This document shows positions 10,938-19,806 of a stretch of DNA of 64,000 bases, piece by piece. Source of the DNA: Mycobacterium lehmannii. Lineage in GTDB: Bacteria > Actinomycetota > Actinomycetes > Mycobacteriales > Mycobacteriaceae. The notes beneath the pieces are model-generated. The model was not told the origin of the DNA. It was given only the letters and a program-made list of their open reading frames with translations, and did not search any database. The translations under genes were made by a program, and so were the position numbers. The DNA lies in NCBI RefSeq assembly GCF_002245535.1, contig NZ_NKCN01000002.1, forward strand, positions 1 through 64,000, written 5' to 3'. Position 1 is the stretch's first letter. Each line of letters opens with the position of its first letter.

Positions 10938-11807
10938 ATGAGCGAGCCCGCCATCGAATCCGGTGGCGGGCTCGTTCGTCTCCGGCTCGACATCGCCTAC
11001 GACGGAACCGAGTTCGCCGGCTGGGCGGTCCAGACAGGACAGCGGACCGTGGCCGGTGTCCTCGAAGAGGCGCTGTCGACGGTGTTCCGCACCGCGGTGG
11101 TGGTGCGCGGGGCGGGTCGTACCGACACCGGTGTGCACGCCACCGGTCAGGTCGCTCATGTCGATGTGCCCGAAGAGGCCCTGCCACACGCTTATCCGCG
11201 TGCGACGCGTCCCGGCGACAGCGAGTTCCTGCCGCTGGTGCGACGGCTCGGCCGGTTCCTGTCCCGAGATGTGCGGGTGCTCGACGTCAAGCGTGCCGCC
11301 GCCGGTTTCGACGCCCGCTTCTCCGCGCTGCGCCGCCACTACGTCTATCGATTGTCGACGGCGCCATTCGGTGTCGAACCGCACGAGGCGCGCTTTGTCA
11401 CTGCCTGGCCGCGCCCGCTCGACGTGGACGCGATGACCGAGGCGTCACGGAAGCTACTGGGACTGCACGACTTCGCCGCATTCTGTCGGCACCGCGAGGG
11501 CGCCACCACCATCCGCGACCTGCAGCGCCTGGACTGGTCGCGTGAGGGGGCGCGCGTCACCGCGCATGTCAGCGCCGACGCCTTCTGCTGGTCCATGGTC
11601 CGGTCACTGGTCGGTGCGCTGCTGGCGGTCGGCGAACACCGCCGCGAACCCGACTGGTGCGCAAGTTTGTTGGCCGCCGATCGGCGGTCCAGCGAATTCG
11701 CGGCAGCGCCTCCGCAGGGGTTGACCCTCGTCGGCGTCGACTACCCGTCCGACGATCAGCTCGAAGCGCGCACGAAGGTCACCCGCGACCTGCGGGTGGT
11801 CGACTAG
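10938..11807 (+). CDS. truA: tRNA pseudouridine(38-40) synthase TruA
   Basis: A 289-residue protein from an ATG at 10938 preceded by GAGGA. It isomerises uridines 38-40 in the anticodon arm. The catalytic Asp lies in [17 protein letters not shown] (near residue 60). Further family blocks are [16 protein letters not shown] and SFCW-like [21 protein letters not shown] near the C terminus. It closes the ribosomal operon and converges on the first cutinase gene with a gap of only seven bases. In-frame sequence upstream of 10938 overlaps rplQ and is not TruA-like. Confidence 0.95.
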   Translation: MSEPAIESGGGLVRLRLDIAYDGTEFAGWAVQTGQRTVAGVLEEALSTVFRTAVVVRGAGRTDTGVHATGQVAHVDVPEEALPHAYPRATRPGDSEFLPLVRRLGRFLSRDVRVLDVKRAAAGFDARFSALRRHYVYRLSTAPFGVEPHEARFVTAWPRPLDVDAMTEASRKLLGLHDFAAFCRHREGATTIRDLQRLDWSREGARVTAHVSADAFCWSMVRSLVGALLAVGEHRREPDWCASLLAADRRSSEFAAAPPQGLTLVGVDYPSDDQLEARTKVTRDLRVVD

Positions 11808-11814
11808 ATCCCCT

Positions 11815-12537
11815 CTAGATCCGGGCGGCGATGAAGTCGGCCGCCTGGTTGACCATGCCCGCATTCACATATGCGCGCGCGGCGTGGTCGGGCCAGTTGC
11901 CCTCCCAGGTCTTCGGCTCTGCGGGGTTGCAGATCGGATCGGCACCGTGGCACAACTCGATGGTGCGCTCGCCGTAGAGCGGGCTGAAGTTCGTGATCGG
12001 CCCGGCCCATGCGATGCCGTTGCCGAACAGTGCGACCGCAGCGATGTGGCGGTCCATTCCCGGTGGCAGCGGCTTGTCGAACCCGAACGCGGCGATGGGT
12101 GCGGCCAGCACGACGTCGGTCACCGCGGCACCCAGCGAGTATCCGCCGAGTACCAGCCGGGTGTCGGGGCACCGTGCCGCCATGTCCTGGATCCGCGAGC
12201 TCATGTCGTTGGCGCCGATGTCGATCTCGTAGTCGGCCGGATAGTTCACGGAATAGAGGTTGATGTTCTTGTCGGTCTTGTTGCGCAGCGCGCTGATGAG
12301 CGCGTTGCCGATCACGCCGGCACCGGGCGACTCGGTGCGACCGCGGGCGAAGATGAGCTCCGCTTGCGGGCACGACTGCGCGGCGGCGACGGACAAGAGG
12401 CCTTGGGTGCCCAGGGGGACGGGCGCGATCAGCCCCGCGACTGCGAGGACGACCGCCCCGATGAGCAGCATTCCCCGGCGCCCCAAGCTGCGAACAAGAT
12501 CGTTTTGCACTCCGCCGATCCTATAGGAACTAATCAA
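11815..12537 (-). CDS. Secreted cutinase-family esterase, first of three
   Basis: A 240-residue protein with an N-terminal signal segment (LLIGAVVLAVAGLIAPVPLG, Ala-rich cleavage region before QSCPQAELIFARG). The cutinase fold is shown by the nucleophile elbow LGGYSLGAAV, where the usual GYSQG Gln is replaced by Leu, and by the ELCHGADPICN loop carrying the acid residue. The His lies in PDHAARAYVNAG. In the family these serine esterases act on lipid or cutin-like esters outside the cell. A GTG ten codons in is an alternative start. It diverges from the GYSQG consensus more than the next two copies. Confidence 0.85.
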   Translation of the reverse strand: MISSYRIGGVQNDLVRSLGRRGMLLIGAVVLAVAGLIAPVPLGTQGLLSVAAAQSCPQAELIFARGRTESPGAGVIGNALISALRNKTDKNINLYSVNYPADYEIDIGANDMSSRIQDMAARCPDTRLVLGGYSLGAAVTDVVLAAPIAAFGFDKPLPPGMDRHIAAVALFGNGIAWAGPITNFSPLYGERTIELCHGADPICNPAEPKTWEGNWPDHAARAYVNAGMVNQAADFIAARI

Positions 12538-12573
12538 CGCCGACGAAGGTAATCCTTCGCGGTTGCCGCGACC

Positions 12574-13233
12574 TCAGACCAGCCGCGCCACGAAATCCGC
12601 AGCCCGGTTCGCCATTCCGGCTCCGACGTAATCGCTGTGGGCGAACGGATTGCGGCCGCGGGAACAGATCGGGTCGCCGTCGGTGCACAGGTCGATCGCC
12701 CGCCCACCGAAGATCGGCGCGGACGTGATCGGGTTGCCGAACTTGGTCGCCGGGTTGCCGAACACCGCGACGGCCGCGACGTTGGGCGCGACGTTCGGTG
12801 GCAGCACCGGGCCCAGCGCGCCGATCCGGTTCCCCAGCGGCGGGATGCCGGCCAGCATGTCGACGACCGCAGCGCCCTGAGAGAACCCGCCGAGCACGAT
12901 GCGCGAGCCCGGACACGACTGCGCGGTGTTGGTGACGAACGCCGCCGCGTCGGCGGCACCGTCGGCCGCCATCACAAAGTCGTAGGTGGCCGGGTAGGCC
13001 ACCCCGTAGGCCGACAGCGTGCGGTCCCCGAGCTGCGGACGCAGCGCGTCGACGAACGCCTGGCCGACACGGCCGATGCCGGGAGGTTCACCGGTGCCGC
13101 GGGCGAACACCACCGTCACATCCGAGCAGCCCTGCGCCGAAGCGAGGGGTGGCGCGAGAACGGAAGGGGTCAATCCGGTTGCCGCGACGACGGCTGCGCC
13201 GGTGAACCGACGACGAAGGCGAGCGAAATCCAC
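12574..13233 (-). CDS. Secreted cutinase-family esterase, second of three
   Basis: A 219-residue protein: basic start and signal peptide (RRRFTGAAVVAATGLTPSVLAPPLASAQ), then CSDVTVVFARGTGEPPGIG. The catalytic Ser is in LGGFSQGAAVVDML, the acid in DLCTDGDPICSRG and the His in NPFAHSDYVGAGM. Four conserved cysteines could form the two disulfides of the family. It lies 36 bp from the first copy and 27 bp from the third, all on the minus strand, so a tandem operon is likely. The physiological substrate is unknown; Culp proteins of M. tuberculosis are the closest described relatives by family. Confidence 0.9.
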   Translation of the reverse strand: MDFARLRRRFTGAAVVAATGLTPSVLAPPLASAQGCSDVTVVFARGTGEPPGIGRVGQAFVDALRPQLGDRTLSAYGVAYPATYDFVMAADGAADAAAFVTNTAQSCPGSRIVLGGFSQGAAVVDMLAGIPPLGNRIGALGPVLPPNVAPNVAAVAVFGNPATKFGNPITSAPIFGGRAIDLCTDGDPICSRGRNPFAHSDYVGAGMANRAADFVARLV

Positions 13234-13260
13234 GGGACGAGATGATATCGCCGCGCGGAA

Positions 13261-14031
13261 TCAGACCAGACCGGCGACGAAGTTCGCTGCCTCCTGGACC
13301 AGGCCGGCGGTCACGTAGTCGTTGTGGGCGAACGGGTTACGGCCCCGGGAGCAGATCGGGTCGCCGTCCTTGCACAGGTCGATCGCGCGGCCCGCGAACA
13401 CCGACTTGGTGATCGGGTTGCTGAACTTGGTCGCCGGGTTGCCGAACACCGCGACGGCGGCGACGTTGGGCACCAGGCTGCCCGGCAGCGGGGGAGCCGA
13501 ACCGATCGAGCCGATCTTGTTGCCGAGCGGCGGAACACCCGCGAGCATGTCGACGACCGCCGCCCCCTGCGAGTACCCGCCGAGCACGATGCGGGTGCTC
13601 GGGCACTGCTGCGCCAGCATTGCGATGCGGTTCGTGGCGTCGGTCGCGCCGTCGGCGGCGGCCAGGAAGTCGTATGACGCGGGATAGTTGACCGCGTACG
13701 TGCTGATGGTGCGCCCCCCGGTCAGGCCGCGCAGCGCGTTGACGAACGCGGTGCCCGGCGTGCCCAGGCCGGGGGTGTCGTCGGTGCCGCGAGCAAAGAT
13801 CACCTCGATATCGCTGCACGAGGACCTCGAGGATCCGTATCCGGGGCTGGTGGCGGCCGGCCCGGGCGTCGCGCCGGAACCGTATCCGGGGCTGACGGGG
13901 CCGGGTGGGGGGCCGGGTTGGGCGGCCGCCAGCGGGGCCGTGCCGCCGACGAGTGCGGCGACTGCGGCAACCGCGGCCGCCAGTCGGGCCGTCTCGCGCA
14001 GCAAAGTCACGCGGACATACTCACATACCAA
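13261..14031 (-). CDS. Secreted cutinase-family esterase, third of three
   Basis: A 256-residue protein with a signal peptide (AAAVAAVAALVGGTAPLAAAQ). A short Pro/Gly linker with a repeated SPGYGSG-like unit follows (about 40-70) before the esterase domain CSDIEVIFARGTDDTPGLG. The nucleophile is in LGGYSQGAAVVDML, the acid in DLCKDGDPICSRG and the His in NPFAHNDYVTAG. The second and third copies are close to identical from the elbow to the C terminus, so they are recent duplicates. This first gene of the minus-strand run likely carries the promoter, facing the EamA gene end at 14044. Confidence 0.9.
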   Translation of the reverse strand: MVCEYVRVTLLRETARLAAAVAAVAALVGGTAPLAAAQPGPPPGPVSPGYGSGATPGPAATSPGYGSSRSSCSDIEVIFARGTDDTPGLGTPGTAFVNALRGLTGGRTISTYAVNYPASYDFLAAADGATDATNRIAMLAQQCPSTRIVLGGYSQGAAVVDMLAGVPPLGNKIGSIGSAPPLPGSLVPNVAAVAVFGNPATKFSNPITKSVFAGRAIDLCKDGDPICSRGRNPFAHNDYVTAGLVQEAANFVAGLV

Positions 14032-14043
14032 GGGGTCTGTGGG

Positions 14044-15060
14044 CTAACAGTTCGCTCGCACGGACGACTCCCCGAGTGGGCCGTGCGGCCACGTCGCCTC
14101 GGCAATCGCTTCGGAACGGTCGCCTGCGCGTGCCAGCGCCAGGCCGGCCAGGACGATGGCGCCTCCGACCGCCTGCGTGGGGGTGATCCCCTCGCCCAGC
14201 AGGATCCAGGCCGCCAGCACCGCGAACATCACCTCGGAAAGACCGACCAGCGACGCGAAGCGTGGCCGCAGCCGGGCGATGCCCATGATGCCCAGCGTGT
14301 AGGCCACCGCGGTGGCGATGACGCCCAGGGCGATGACCGGCACGATCCACGAGGTGGTGTGTCCGGCGATGACGGTGTCGGCGGCGGTGAACGTCAGCGG
14401 CATGATCCCGGTCAGTCCGAGGAGTGTGACCGCGACCGAGCCGACGATCAGCCCCGCCGCGGCCAGTGTGACCGGGCTGATTCCGTCGTTGTCGCCCGGG
14501 TAGCCGGCGTTGGCCGACATCAGGAAATATCCGGCCGCGCAGACGGCGGCCGCCAGCCCCCAGCCCACGCCGACAACGTTGATGTGCGCTCCCGAGAACA
14601 CGTCGAGCACCAGCATGATCCCGGCGATCGCCAGCCCGACACCGGCCAGGGTCAGTGTGGTCGGGCGCCGGCGTGTGGTGGCCCAGACCCAGGCGACGAC
14701 GATGACCGGCGAGGTGTACTCCAACAGCAGCGCGACGCCGACCGACAGGTGCGCGACGGCGTTGTAGTAGAACAGCTGCGCGCCCGCGATCGGGACGACG
14801 CCGTAGGCGAGCACCGTCGTGGGGTGACGCAGCGCTTCGCGAATCCACCCGCGCCTGACGATGCTGGCGAAAAGCGCCATCACCAGCGCGCCGCCTGCAA
14901 GCCGGGCGACGACCGCGGCGGTCGGGCTCCAGCCCGCCGTCATCAGCGCCTTCGCGAAGGGTCCCGAAGAGCCGAACGCGACCGCCGAACCGACCGCCAG
15001 CATCAGCCCGAGCCGGAAGTGGTCAGCAGCGGGCCGCGCGCCCGATGCCGTCACGGCCAT
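14044..15060 (-). CDS. EamA/DMT-family permease (RhtA-like exporter)
   Basis: A 338-residue integral membrane protein with about ten hydrophobic helices in two EamA repeats. The first begins LGLMLAVGSAVAFGSSGPFAKALM, the second near GVGWGLAAAVCAAGYFLMSA. Motifs such as LLLEYTSPVIVVAWVW and GEGITPTQAVGGAIVLAGL are typical of the amino acid or metabolite exporters in the drug/metabolite superfamily. Substrate not deducible. It is divergent from the CGNR zinc-finger gene with a 68-bp shared promoter region, which suggests that protein regulates it. Confidence 0.85.
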   Translation of the reverse strand: MAVTASGARPAADHFRLGLMLAVGSAVAFGSSGPFAKALMTAGWSPTAAVVARLAGGALVMALFASIVRRGWIREALRHPTTVLAYGVVPIAGAQLFYYNAVAHLSVGVALLLEYTSPVIVVAWVWATTRRRPTTLTLAGVGLAIAGIMLVLDVFSGAHINVVGVGWGLAAAVCAAGYFLMSANAGYPGDNDGISPVTLAAAGLIVGSVAVTLLGLTGIMPLTFTAADTVIAGHTTSWIVPVIALGVIATAVAYTLGIMGIARLRPRFASLVGLSEVMFAVLAAWILLGEGITPTQAVGGAIVLAGLALARAGDRSEAIAEATWPHGPLGESSVRANC

Positions 15061-15082
15061 GGTCGACCTCCGAGGGAATGTA

Positions 15083-15106
15083 AGGAGTAAAATGAACTAC
15101 GCTCCT
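15083..15106. promoter_or_regulatory. Inverted repeat in the EamA/CGNR divergent promoter region
   Basis: AGGAG at 15083-15087 and CTCCT at 15102-15106 form a short inverted repeat around a TAAAAT (15088-15093) that fits a -10 for the CGNR gene. The placement between two divergent starts suits an operator, but arms of five bases are weak evidence. Confidence 0.25.
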
Positions 15107-15128
15107 GACATTAACGACGAGAGGCGTC

Positions 15129-15704
15129 ATGAGTCAAATGCTTTTCAGTCATGACACCGAGCTCACCCTGCGGGCCGCGTGTGAGCTCATCAACAGCGAT
15201 CGCGTCGACGGTGAGCGGCTCGGTGACATGGCGGCGTTGAACACCTACCTCGACAGCTTCGGCTGGACGGGCCGCCGTGACCGCGACGCCGAGGAACTCG
15301 AGTCGGTGCATCGGCTTCGCGACCGCCTGGGCCGAATCTGGGCGGTCGCCGACGATGAGGAGAGCACCGTGGCTGCGGTCAACGCATTGCTGGCCGACAC
15401 GAACGCCTCGCCATGGCTGACCCGGCATCCGGAGATGCCGGAGTGGCACCTGCACCTCGCGTCGGTGGACGACCCGCTGTGGCAGCGGATGGGCGCGGAG
15501 ATGGCGATGGCGCTGGCCGACCTGATCCGCATCGGCGAGCTACGCCGCCTCAAGATGTGCGCGGCGTCGGACTGTGACGCGGTGCTGGTGGACATGTCCC
15601 GCAACCGGTCGGGCAAGTTCTGCGACACCGGCAACTGCGGCAACCGCCAACACGTGGCGGCGTACCGGGAGCGGCGAGCCATGGACCACGGCCGAAAGCG
15701 GTGA
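15129..15704 (+). CDS. CGNR zinc finger transcription regulator
   Basis: A 191-residue protein. The N-terminal part is the helical ABATE-like domain (LTLRAACELINSD to VNALLADTN). The C-terminal CGNR zinc finger has MCAASDC and CDTGNCGNRQHVAAYRERR, giving Cys ligands in two pairs near residues 143-172. These proteins are presumed DNA-binding regulators in actinobacteria. GAGAGG precedes the ATG at 15129; an ATG three codons on is an alternative. It is divergent from the EamA permease, its probable target. It is followed by a hairpin that covers the eccB4 ribosome-binding region. Confidence 0.85.
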   Translation: MSQMLFSHDTELTLRAACELINSDRVDGERLGDMAALNTYLDSFGWTGRRDRDAEELESVHRLRDRLGRIWAVADDEESTVAAVNALLADTNASPWLTRHPEMPEWHLHLASVDDPLWQRMGAEMAMALADLIRIGELRRLKMCAASDCDAVLVDMSRNRSGKFCDTGNCGNRQHVAAYRERRAMDHGRKR

Positions 15705-15713
15705 CGGTCGGAG

Positions 15714-15746
15714 CTCCCCGCAAGCCTTAGGCTTTCGGCGGGGGAG
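15714..15746 (+). promoter_or_regulatory. Hairpin enclosing the eccB4 ribosome-binding site
   Basis: CTCCCCGC (15714-15721) pairs with GCGGGGGAG (15738-15746) with one bulged base, and inside it AAGCC (15722-15726) pairs with GGCTT (15730-15734). The 3' arm is the only purine-rich Shine-Dalgarno before eccB4. The structure could end transcription of the CGNR gene (there is no U run) or occlude eccB4 translation. Confidence 0.5.
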
Positions 15747-15748
15747 TT

Positions 15749-17140
15749 ATGACGGTGCGATCGACCACCAAACTGCAGACCAGCGGACACCGCTTCTTGC
15801 TGCGGCGCATGCAGCATGCCCTCGTCCGCGGCGACGTGCAGATGCTCGACGATCCGATGCGCGCGCAAGCACTTTCGTTGTCGGTCGGCTCGGTCCTGGC
15901 GGTCATCGGGCTCGGGGTGGCCGCCGTCCTGGCGTTTCTGCAGCCCCGAGGCGGACTCGGTGACGCCCCGATCGTGATGGTGCGCGACACCGGCGCCCTC
16001 TACGTGCGGATCGACCACAATCTGCACCCGGTCCCGAACCTCGCGTCGGCCTGGCTGATCACCGCTTCGGCGGCCAAACCCCGGCTCGTCAGCGCGTCGG
16101 CCGTCGACCGGGCCTCGAGAGGCGCGTCGCTCGGCATCCCGGGCGCCCCTGACATGATCGGCGCGCCGCTGACGCAGGACGAATCGGGATGGCTTGTGTG
16201 CGAGGATGATTCGTCGATGTCGACGGTGTTGGTGGGGCCCGCCGACGAGAAGCGCGTCGCGGCGGACAGCGTCCTGGTGAGCGCGGCGGGGGAAGGTGCG
16301 GCGACGACGTATCTGCTCTTTGACGGGCGGCGCGCGAGAGTCGATCTGCGTAATCCGGCCGTGGTACGTGCGCTCGAACTCGACGGCGTTGCGCCGCGGC
16401 CGGTCACCCGCACCTTGCTCGACACCGTGCCGGAAGTGCCCGAACTCGCGGCGCCCGCCATCCACGACGCCGGAGCGCCCGCGCCGGCGCCGCTGCACGG
16501 ACTGCGGGTCGGCGCCGTGATCCGTGTGCCGCATGCCGAGTCGTCGCAGCACTACGTGGTACTGAGGACGGGGGTGCAGCGGATCGGCATGGTGGCGGCC
16601 GATCTCATCCGGTTCACCCAGCCGCAGGCCGCACACGAGATCGTCACCGTCGAGCCAGGCGCGATCGGCACCGTCCCTGTGGTGGACGAGCTAGCCGTCG
16701 GGCAGTTCCCCGAACGTGCCGGTGCCGCAACCGATCCGGTCGTATGCGCGCGGTGGCTGTGGTCAGTGGCCTCCGAATCGGTTGTCACGGAAACCCGCGC
16801 GGGCGACGCGATACCCGACAGCGCTGAGCTGCGGCCGGCGCAGCTGGCGCACGCCGATGCCGAAGGGCCCCGAATCGACGCCTTCGCGATGAGAGGGGGC
16901 CGCAGCGTGTACGTGCGAGCGGCAGGCGTGACTGGTGACGGTGCACGAAGTGGGACGCTTTTCCTGGTGAACGACGCCGGGGTGGTCTTCGGCATCCGGG
17001 ATCAAGAGACGGCCGAGCGGCTCGGGCTGACCGGCGATCCGCTGCCGGCACCGTGGCCGCTGCTGGCGAGACTGCCGCGCGGGCCGGAGCTGAGCGTCGA
17101 GGCCGCGTCAGTCGCGAGCCGAGGAGTGGGGACGACGTAA
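15749..17140 (+). CDS. eccB4: ESX-4 core component EccB4
   Basis: A 463-residue inner-membrane protein of the type VII secretion machine. The N terminus has the EccB hallmark TSGHRFLLRRMQHALVRGDVQM. One membrane helix follows (LSVGSVLAVIGLGVAAVLAFL, about 45-66), then a large periplasmic domain with repeats. Two cysteines in the C-terminal half (VCEDDS, VCARWLW) match the family disulfide pattern. The ATG at 15749 is only two bases from the GGGGGAG, while a GTG two codons on (15755) has a better spacing of eight. Its 3' end overlaps the convergent mycP4 by 33 bp. Length slightly below the ESX-1 to ESX-5 paralogues. Confidence 0.93.
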   Translation: MTVRSTTKLQTSGHRFLLRRMQHALVRGDVQMLDDPMRAQALSLSVGSVLAVIGLGVAAVLAFLQPRGGLGDAPIVMVRDTGALYVRIDHNLHPVPNLASAWLITASAAKPRLVSASAVDRASRGASLGIPGAPDMIGAPLTQDESGWLVCEDDSSMSTVLVGPADEKRVAADSVLVSAAGEGAATTYLLFDGRRARVDLRNPAVVRALELDGVAPRPVTRTLLDTVPEVPELAAPAIHDAGAPAPAPLHGLRVGAVIRVPHAESSQHYVVLRTGVQRIGMVAADLIRFTQPQAAHEIVTVEPGAIGTVPVVDELAVGQFPERAGAATDPVVCARWLWSVASESVVTETRAGDAIPDSAELRPAQLAHADAEGPRIDAFAMRGGRSVYVRAAGVTGDGARSGTLFLVNDAGVVFGIRDQETAERLGLTGDPLPAPWPLLARLPRGPELSVEAASVASRGVGTT

Positions 17141-18457
17141 CCGCTTCACCGACAATGTCATTGCGATGACGCTGACGACCGCCAGGCAGACGACGGTTCC
17201 GCGGGTGGCGGTACGCGCCCCGTGTCCGTCCGGTGGTTGCTGTCGCGACAGTGGCACTACCGTCGGGTGGCCGGGATCGGCGGGGGAGGTGGCGCCGCCG
17301 GTGACCGCGGCAAGGGTGTCGACGACGCCGTGACCGACGAGCGGATTCCAGCCGCCCGCCGGGTGCCGCGCGGTGTCTTCGATGCGGCGCATGACCTCCC
17401 GGGCGGTCAACTGCGGCGAGCGTGACCGCAGCAGCGCGACGATGCCGCTGATGACGGGCGCGGCGTAACTGGTTCCCGCGAGCGGCTTGTCACCGGTCGA
17501 TGTGGGTAGCGCCGCGACGAACCCGTCGCCATCGCGATCCAGCGACACCACCCGCTCCCCGGGAGCGGCGACGTCGACCCAGGGACCCGCCAACGTGAAC
17601 TCCGAAGGCGCACCACTCGGTCCGATCGATCCGACCGTCAAGACATAGTCGTCGTACCAGGCCGGGCTCACCACCGCTTTGACGTCGTCCCAGTCCGGTC
17701 GTCCCCGCCGGGCCGGATTCTGATGCTCACACAGTCCCGGCGCGCCGGCATTGCCCGCGGCGGCCACCACCACGACGTTCTTCACGTCGACCGCATACGC
17801 CAATGCGGCGCCCAGAGGTCCGTCGTCCAAAGCCGTGCCCACGGGGACACATGCGACGGTCGAGACGTTGATCACGGTGGCGCCCATGTCCGCCGCGGTG
17901 CGCACGGCGCGAGCGAGGGTGTCCACGTCGCCGAAACCGGATGTTCCCCTGGCATCTTCGGCGCTGAACTTCGTGCTCGACTGGCGGATGGCGATGATCG
18001 TGGCCTCGGGTGCGATACCGCTGAACGCGTCGGCGGTAGCCGAATCCGGTGCGGCGCCGACGATCCCCGCGACGATCGTGCCGTGGCCGTCGCAATCGTC
18101 GGTGCCGTCGCCGCTGGACACGTAGTCGCCGCCGGGCACCAGGCGAGGCAACAGGCGGTGGCGCGAGACACCGGTGTCGATCACCGCGACGGTCTGCCCG
18201 GCTCCCCTGGTGAGTTGCCACACAGACCGAAGGTCCAGGTCGTGCAGTTGGCCGGCGGCGTCGCCGCCGGGGGCGACCTTCTGTGCGATCGTGCATGGAT
18301 CCGTCTGCTCGGTGGGTTTCGGCGGTGCCGGCGATTGCGGGTGGGGAAGCAGCGAATCATCGACGCGCGGCGGTGTTATCGCGGCCGCCTTGGGCGTGAC
18401 GATCAGCGGAGCCGAGGCGAATGCCGCGGCGAGGATGACACGAATGAGGAGTGTCAC
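17108..18457 (-). CDS. mycP4: ESX-4 mycosin, membrane-anchored subtilisin-like protease
   Basis: A 449-residue secreted protease: signal peptide (about 1-26), catalytic Asp94 (AVIDTGVS), His125 (DGHGT), oxyanion Asn236 (AAGNAG) and Ser330 (GTSYAAP), then a proline-rich stretch and a C-terminal membrane anchor (CLAVVSVIAMTLSV) with a basic tail. Cysteine pairs stabilise the catalytic domain in other mycosins. The GTG at 18457 overlaps the eccD4 stop by four bases (GTGA), showing translational coupling. Mycosins stabilise the ESX membrane complex; the substrate of MycP4 is not known. Confidence 0.93.
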   Translation of the reverse strand: MTLLIRVILAAAFASAPLIVTPKAAAITPPRVDDSLLPHPQSPAPPKPTEQTDPCTIAQKVAPGGDAAGQLHDLDLRSVWQLTRGAGQTVAVIDTGVSRHRLLPRLVPGGDYVSSGDGTDDCDGHGTIVAGIVGAAPDSATADAFSGIAPEATIIAIRQSSTKFSAEDARGTSGFGDVDTLARAVRTAADMGATVINVSTVACVPVGTALDDGPLGAALAYAVDVKNVVVVAAAGNAGAPGLCEHQNPARRGRPDWDDVKAVVSPAWYDDYVLTVGSIGPSGAPSEFTLAGPWVDVAAPGERVVSLDRDGDGFVAALPTSTGDKPLAGTSYAAPVISGIVALLRSRSPQLTAREVMRRIEDTARHPAGGWNPLVGHGVVDTLAAVTGGATSPADPGHPTVVPLSRQQPPDGHGARTATRGTVVCLAVVSVIAMTLSVKRLRRPHSSARD

Positions 18458-19806
18458 GTCAGCGCCAGGTTGCGGACGAGGCCGAAGACGCCGGCGATCC
18501 AGCAGCCCAGCGGTATCACGGCCGCCAATGCCGCGTACTCGGCCAGCTCGGCAGCGCGGCGCGCCGCCAGGCCGGGTGTGAAGCGCAGGAGGGGGATCAG
18601 AAGTGCGGTGCCTGCGACAGCGGCCAGAGCCCCCAACCACTGGGCGTGCTGCCGAAGGGCTACGGCGAGGATCACGAACGCCGCTGTGAGCGCGACGAAG
18701 CCGCTCGCTGCCAACGCAGCGCGACGCGCAGTCCCGATATGAATACGGGTGCGCAGTAACAGCGCGGCACCGGCGACACCGTCGAACGCCGCAGCCGGCA
18801 CGGAGAACTCGCGCGCCTCGGAGGAACCGTAGCCAACGGACACGGCGGCGATGGCCGCGGCGATCGATGCGCCGGCGACCATCGCGGTCAGCAGGTCGTG
18901 GGCGCGCTCCGCCTCGCTTTCCTCAACAACGTCGGGAAGGCGATCCATGTCGTCGTCCTGCGGGGCGGGGCCGATGCGGCTGAGCGCAATGGCCAGCCGC
19001 GGGGCCAGACTCAGCGTCGCCAGCGCCAGTGCCGCGAGCAACGCGCCCGAAGCCGTCCCACCGAGGCGCCATGCGACCGAGGCCGCCGAGACCGCGGTGC
19101 ACAGCAGGGACGTGGTGGTGATCGCTGCGAGCGGCACAAGACCACGACCGTTGAGGCGCAACGAGACCGCCGCGGTGGCCAGCGCCGCCGATGAGGCAAG
19201 CAGCAGATGCGCGGCGAGCGGGCCGCCAGGTACCGCGACGGCGCCCGTCACCGCCGCCATCATCACCGCGATCACGCTTAAGGTGTTGCACAGCAACGGT
19301 TCCGAGTGCGCACGCCCGGCGACGGCAGCGGTGATGACCGCGGCGCAGGTCAGTGTGGCGCTGATCAGAATCGGAAGCGTGCGGCCAGCTGGGCCGGCCG
19401 ACCATAAGAGCGCGATACCGCCGATTCCCGCGGCGACCACGCTGCCGGCCACGCACAGCATGCGCGGAACACCGCCGGTCGCGGGCTGCCGCCTGGTCAC
19501 CGTGCGGGTGCCATCGCGGTCGGCGAAGACCGGGTCAAAAACGTCCTCGGCGCTGAGCCACAGCACCTCTCCGTCGCGGACCTGGTTGTCGGGCAACGTG
19601 AGTGACTCGTCCAGCGCTGATCCGTCGATTCGGTGTAGCCGCCACCGCCTTTGGGCTCCGGCTTCGCGATGATCGGGCTGAACCAACTCGACGATCGACG
19701 GAAGCATGTCGCCCAGGTAGGCCCGGCGGGGAAGCGCCAGATCCACAGTCTGGGCCGAATCCGCCCCATCGACGTGAATGCTGACTCGGCAGCCTGAACC
19801 AGCCAT
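18454..19806 (-). CDS. eccD4: ESX-4 integral membrane component EccD4
   Basis: A 450-residue protein. Residues 5-90 form the cytosolic ubiquitin-like YukD domain (RVSIHVDGADSAQTVDLALP, ending DGEVLWLSAEDVFDP). The rest is about eleven hydrophobic helices (from LCVAGSVVAAGIGGIALLW to VIPLGCWIAGVFGLV), the EccD pore-lining topology. The ATG at 19806 is six codons before the first strand of the ubiquitin fold, so little freedom exists in its start. It is divergent from eccC4 and cotranscribed with mycP4. Confidence 0.92.
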   Translation of the reverse strand: MAGSGCRVSIHVDGADSAQTVDLALPRRAYLGDMLPSIVELVQPDHREAGAQRRWRLHRIDGSALDESLTLPDNQVRDGEVLWLSAEDVFDPVFADRDGTRTVTRRQPATGGVPRMLCVAGSVVAAGIGGIALLWSAGPAGRTLPILISATLTCAAVITAAVAGRAHSEPLLCNTLSVIAVMMAAVTGAVAVPGGPLAAHLLLASSAALATAAVSLRLNGRGLVPLAAITTTSLLCTAVSAASVAWRLGGTASGALLAALALATLSLAPRLAIALSRIGPAPQDDDMDRLPDVVEESEAERAHDLLTAMVAGASIAAAIAAVSVGYGSSEAREFSVPAAAFDGVAGAALLLRTRIHIGTARRAALAASGFVALTAAFVILAVALRQHAQWLGALAAVAGTALLIPLLRFTPGLAARRAAELAEYAALAAVIPLGCWIAGVFGLVRNLALT

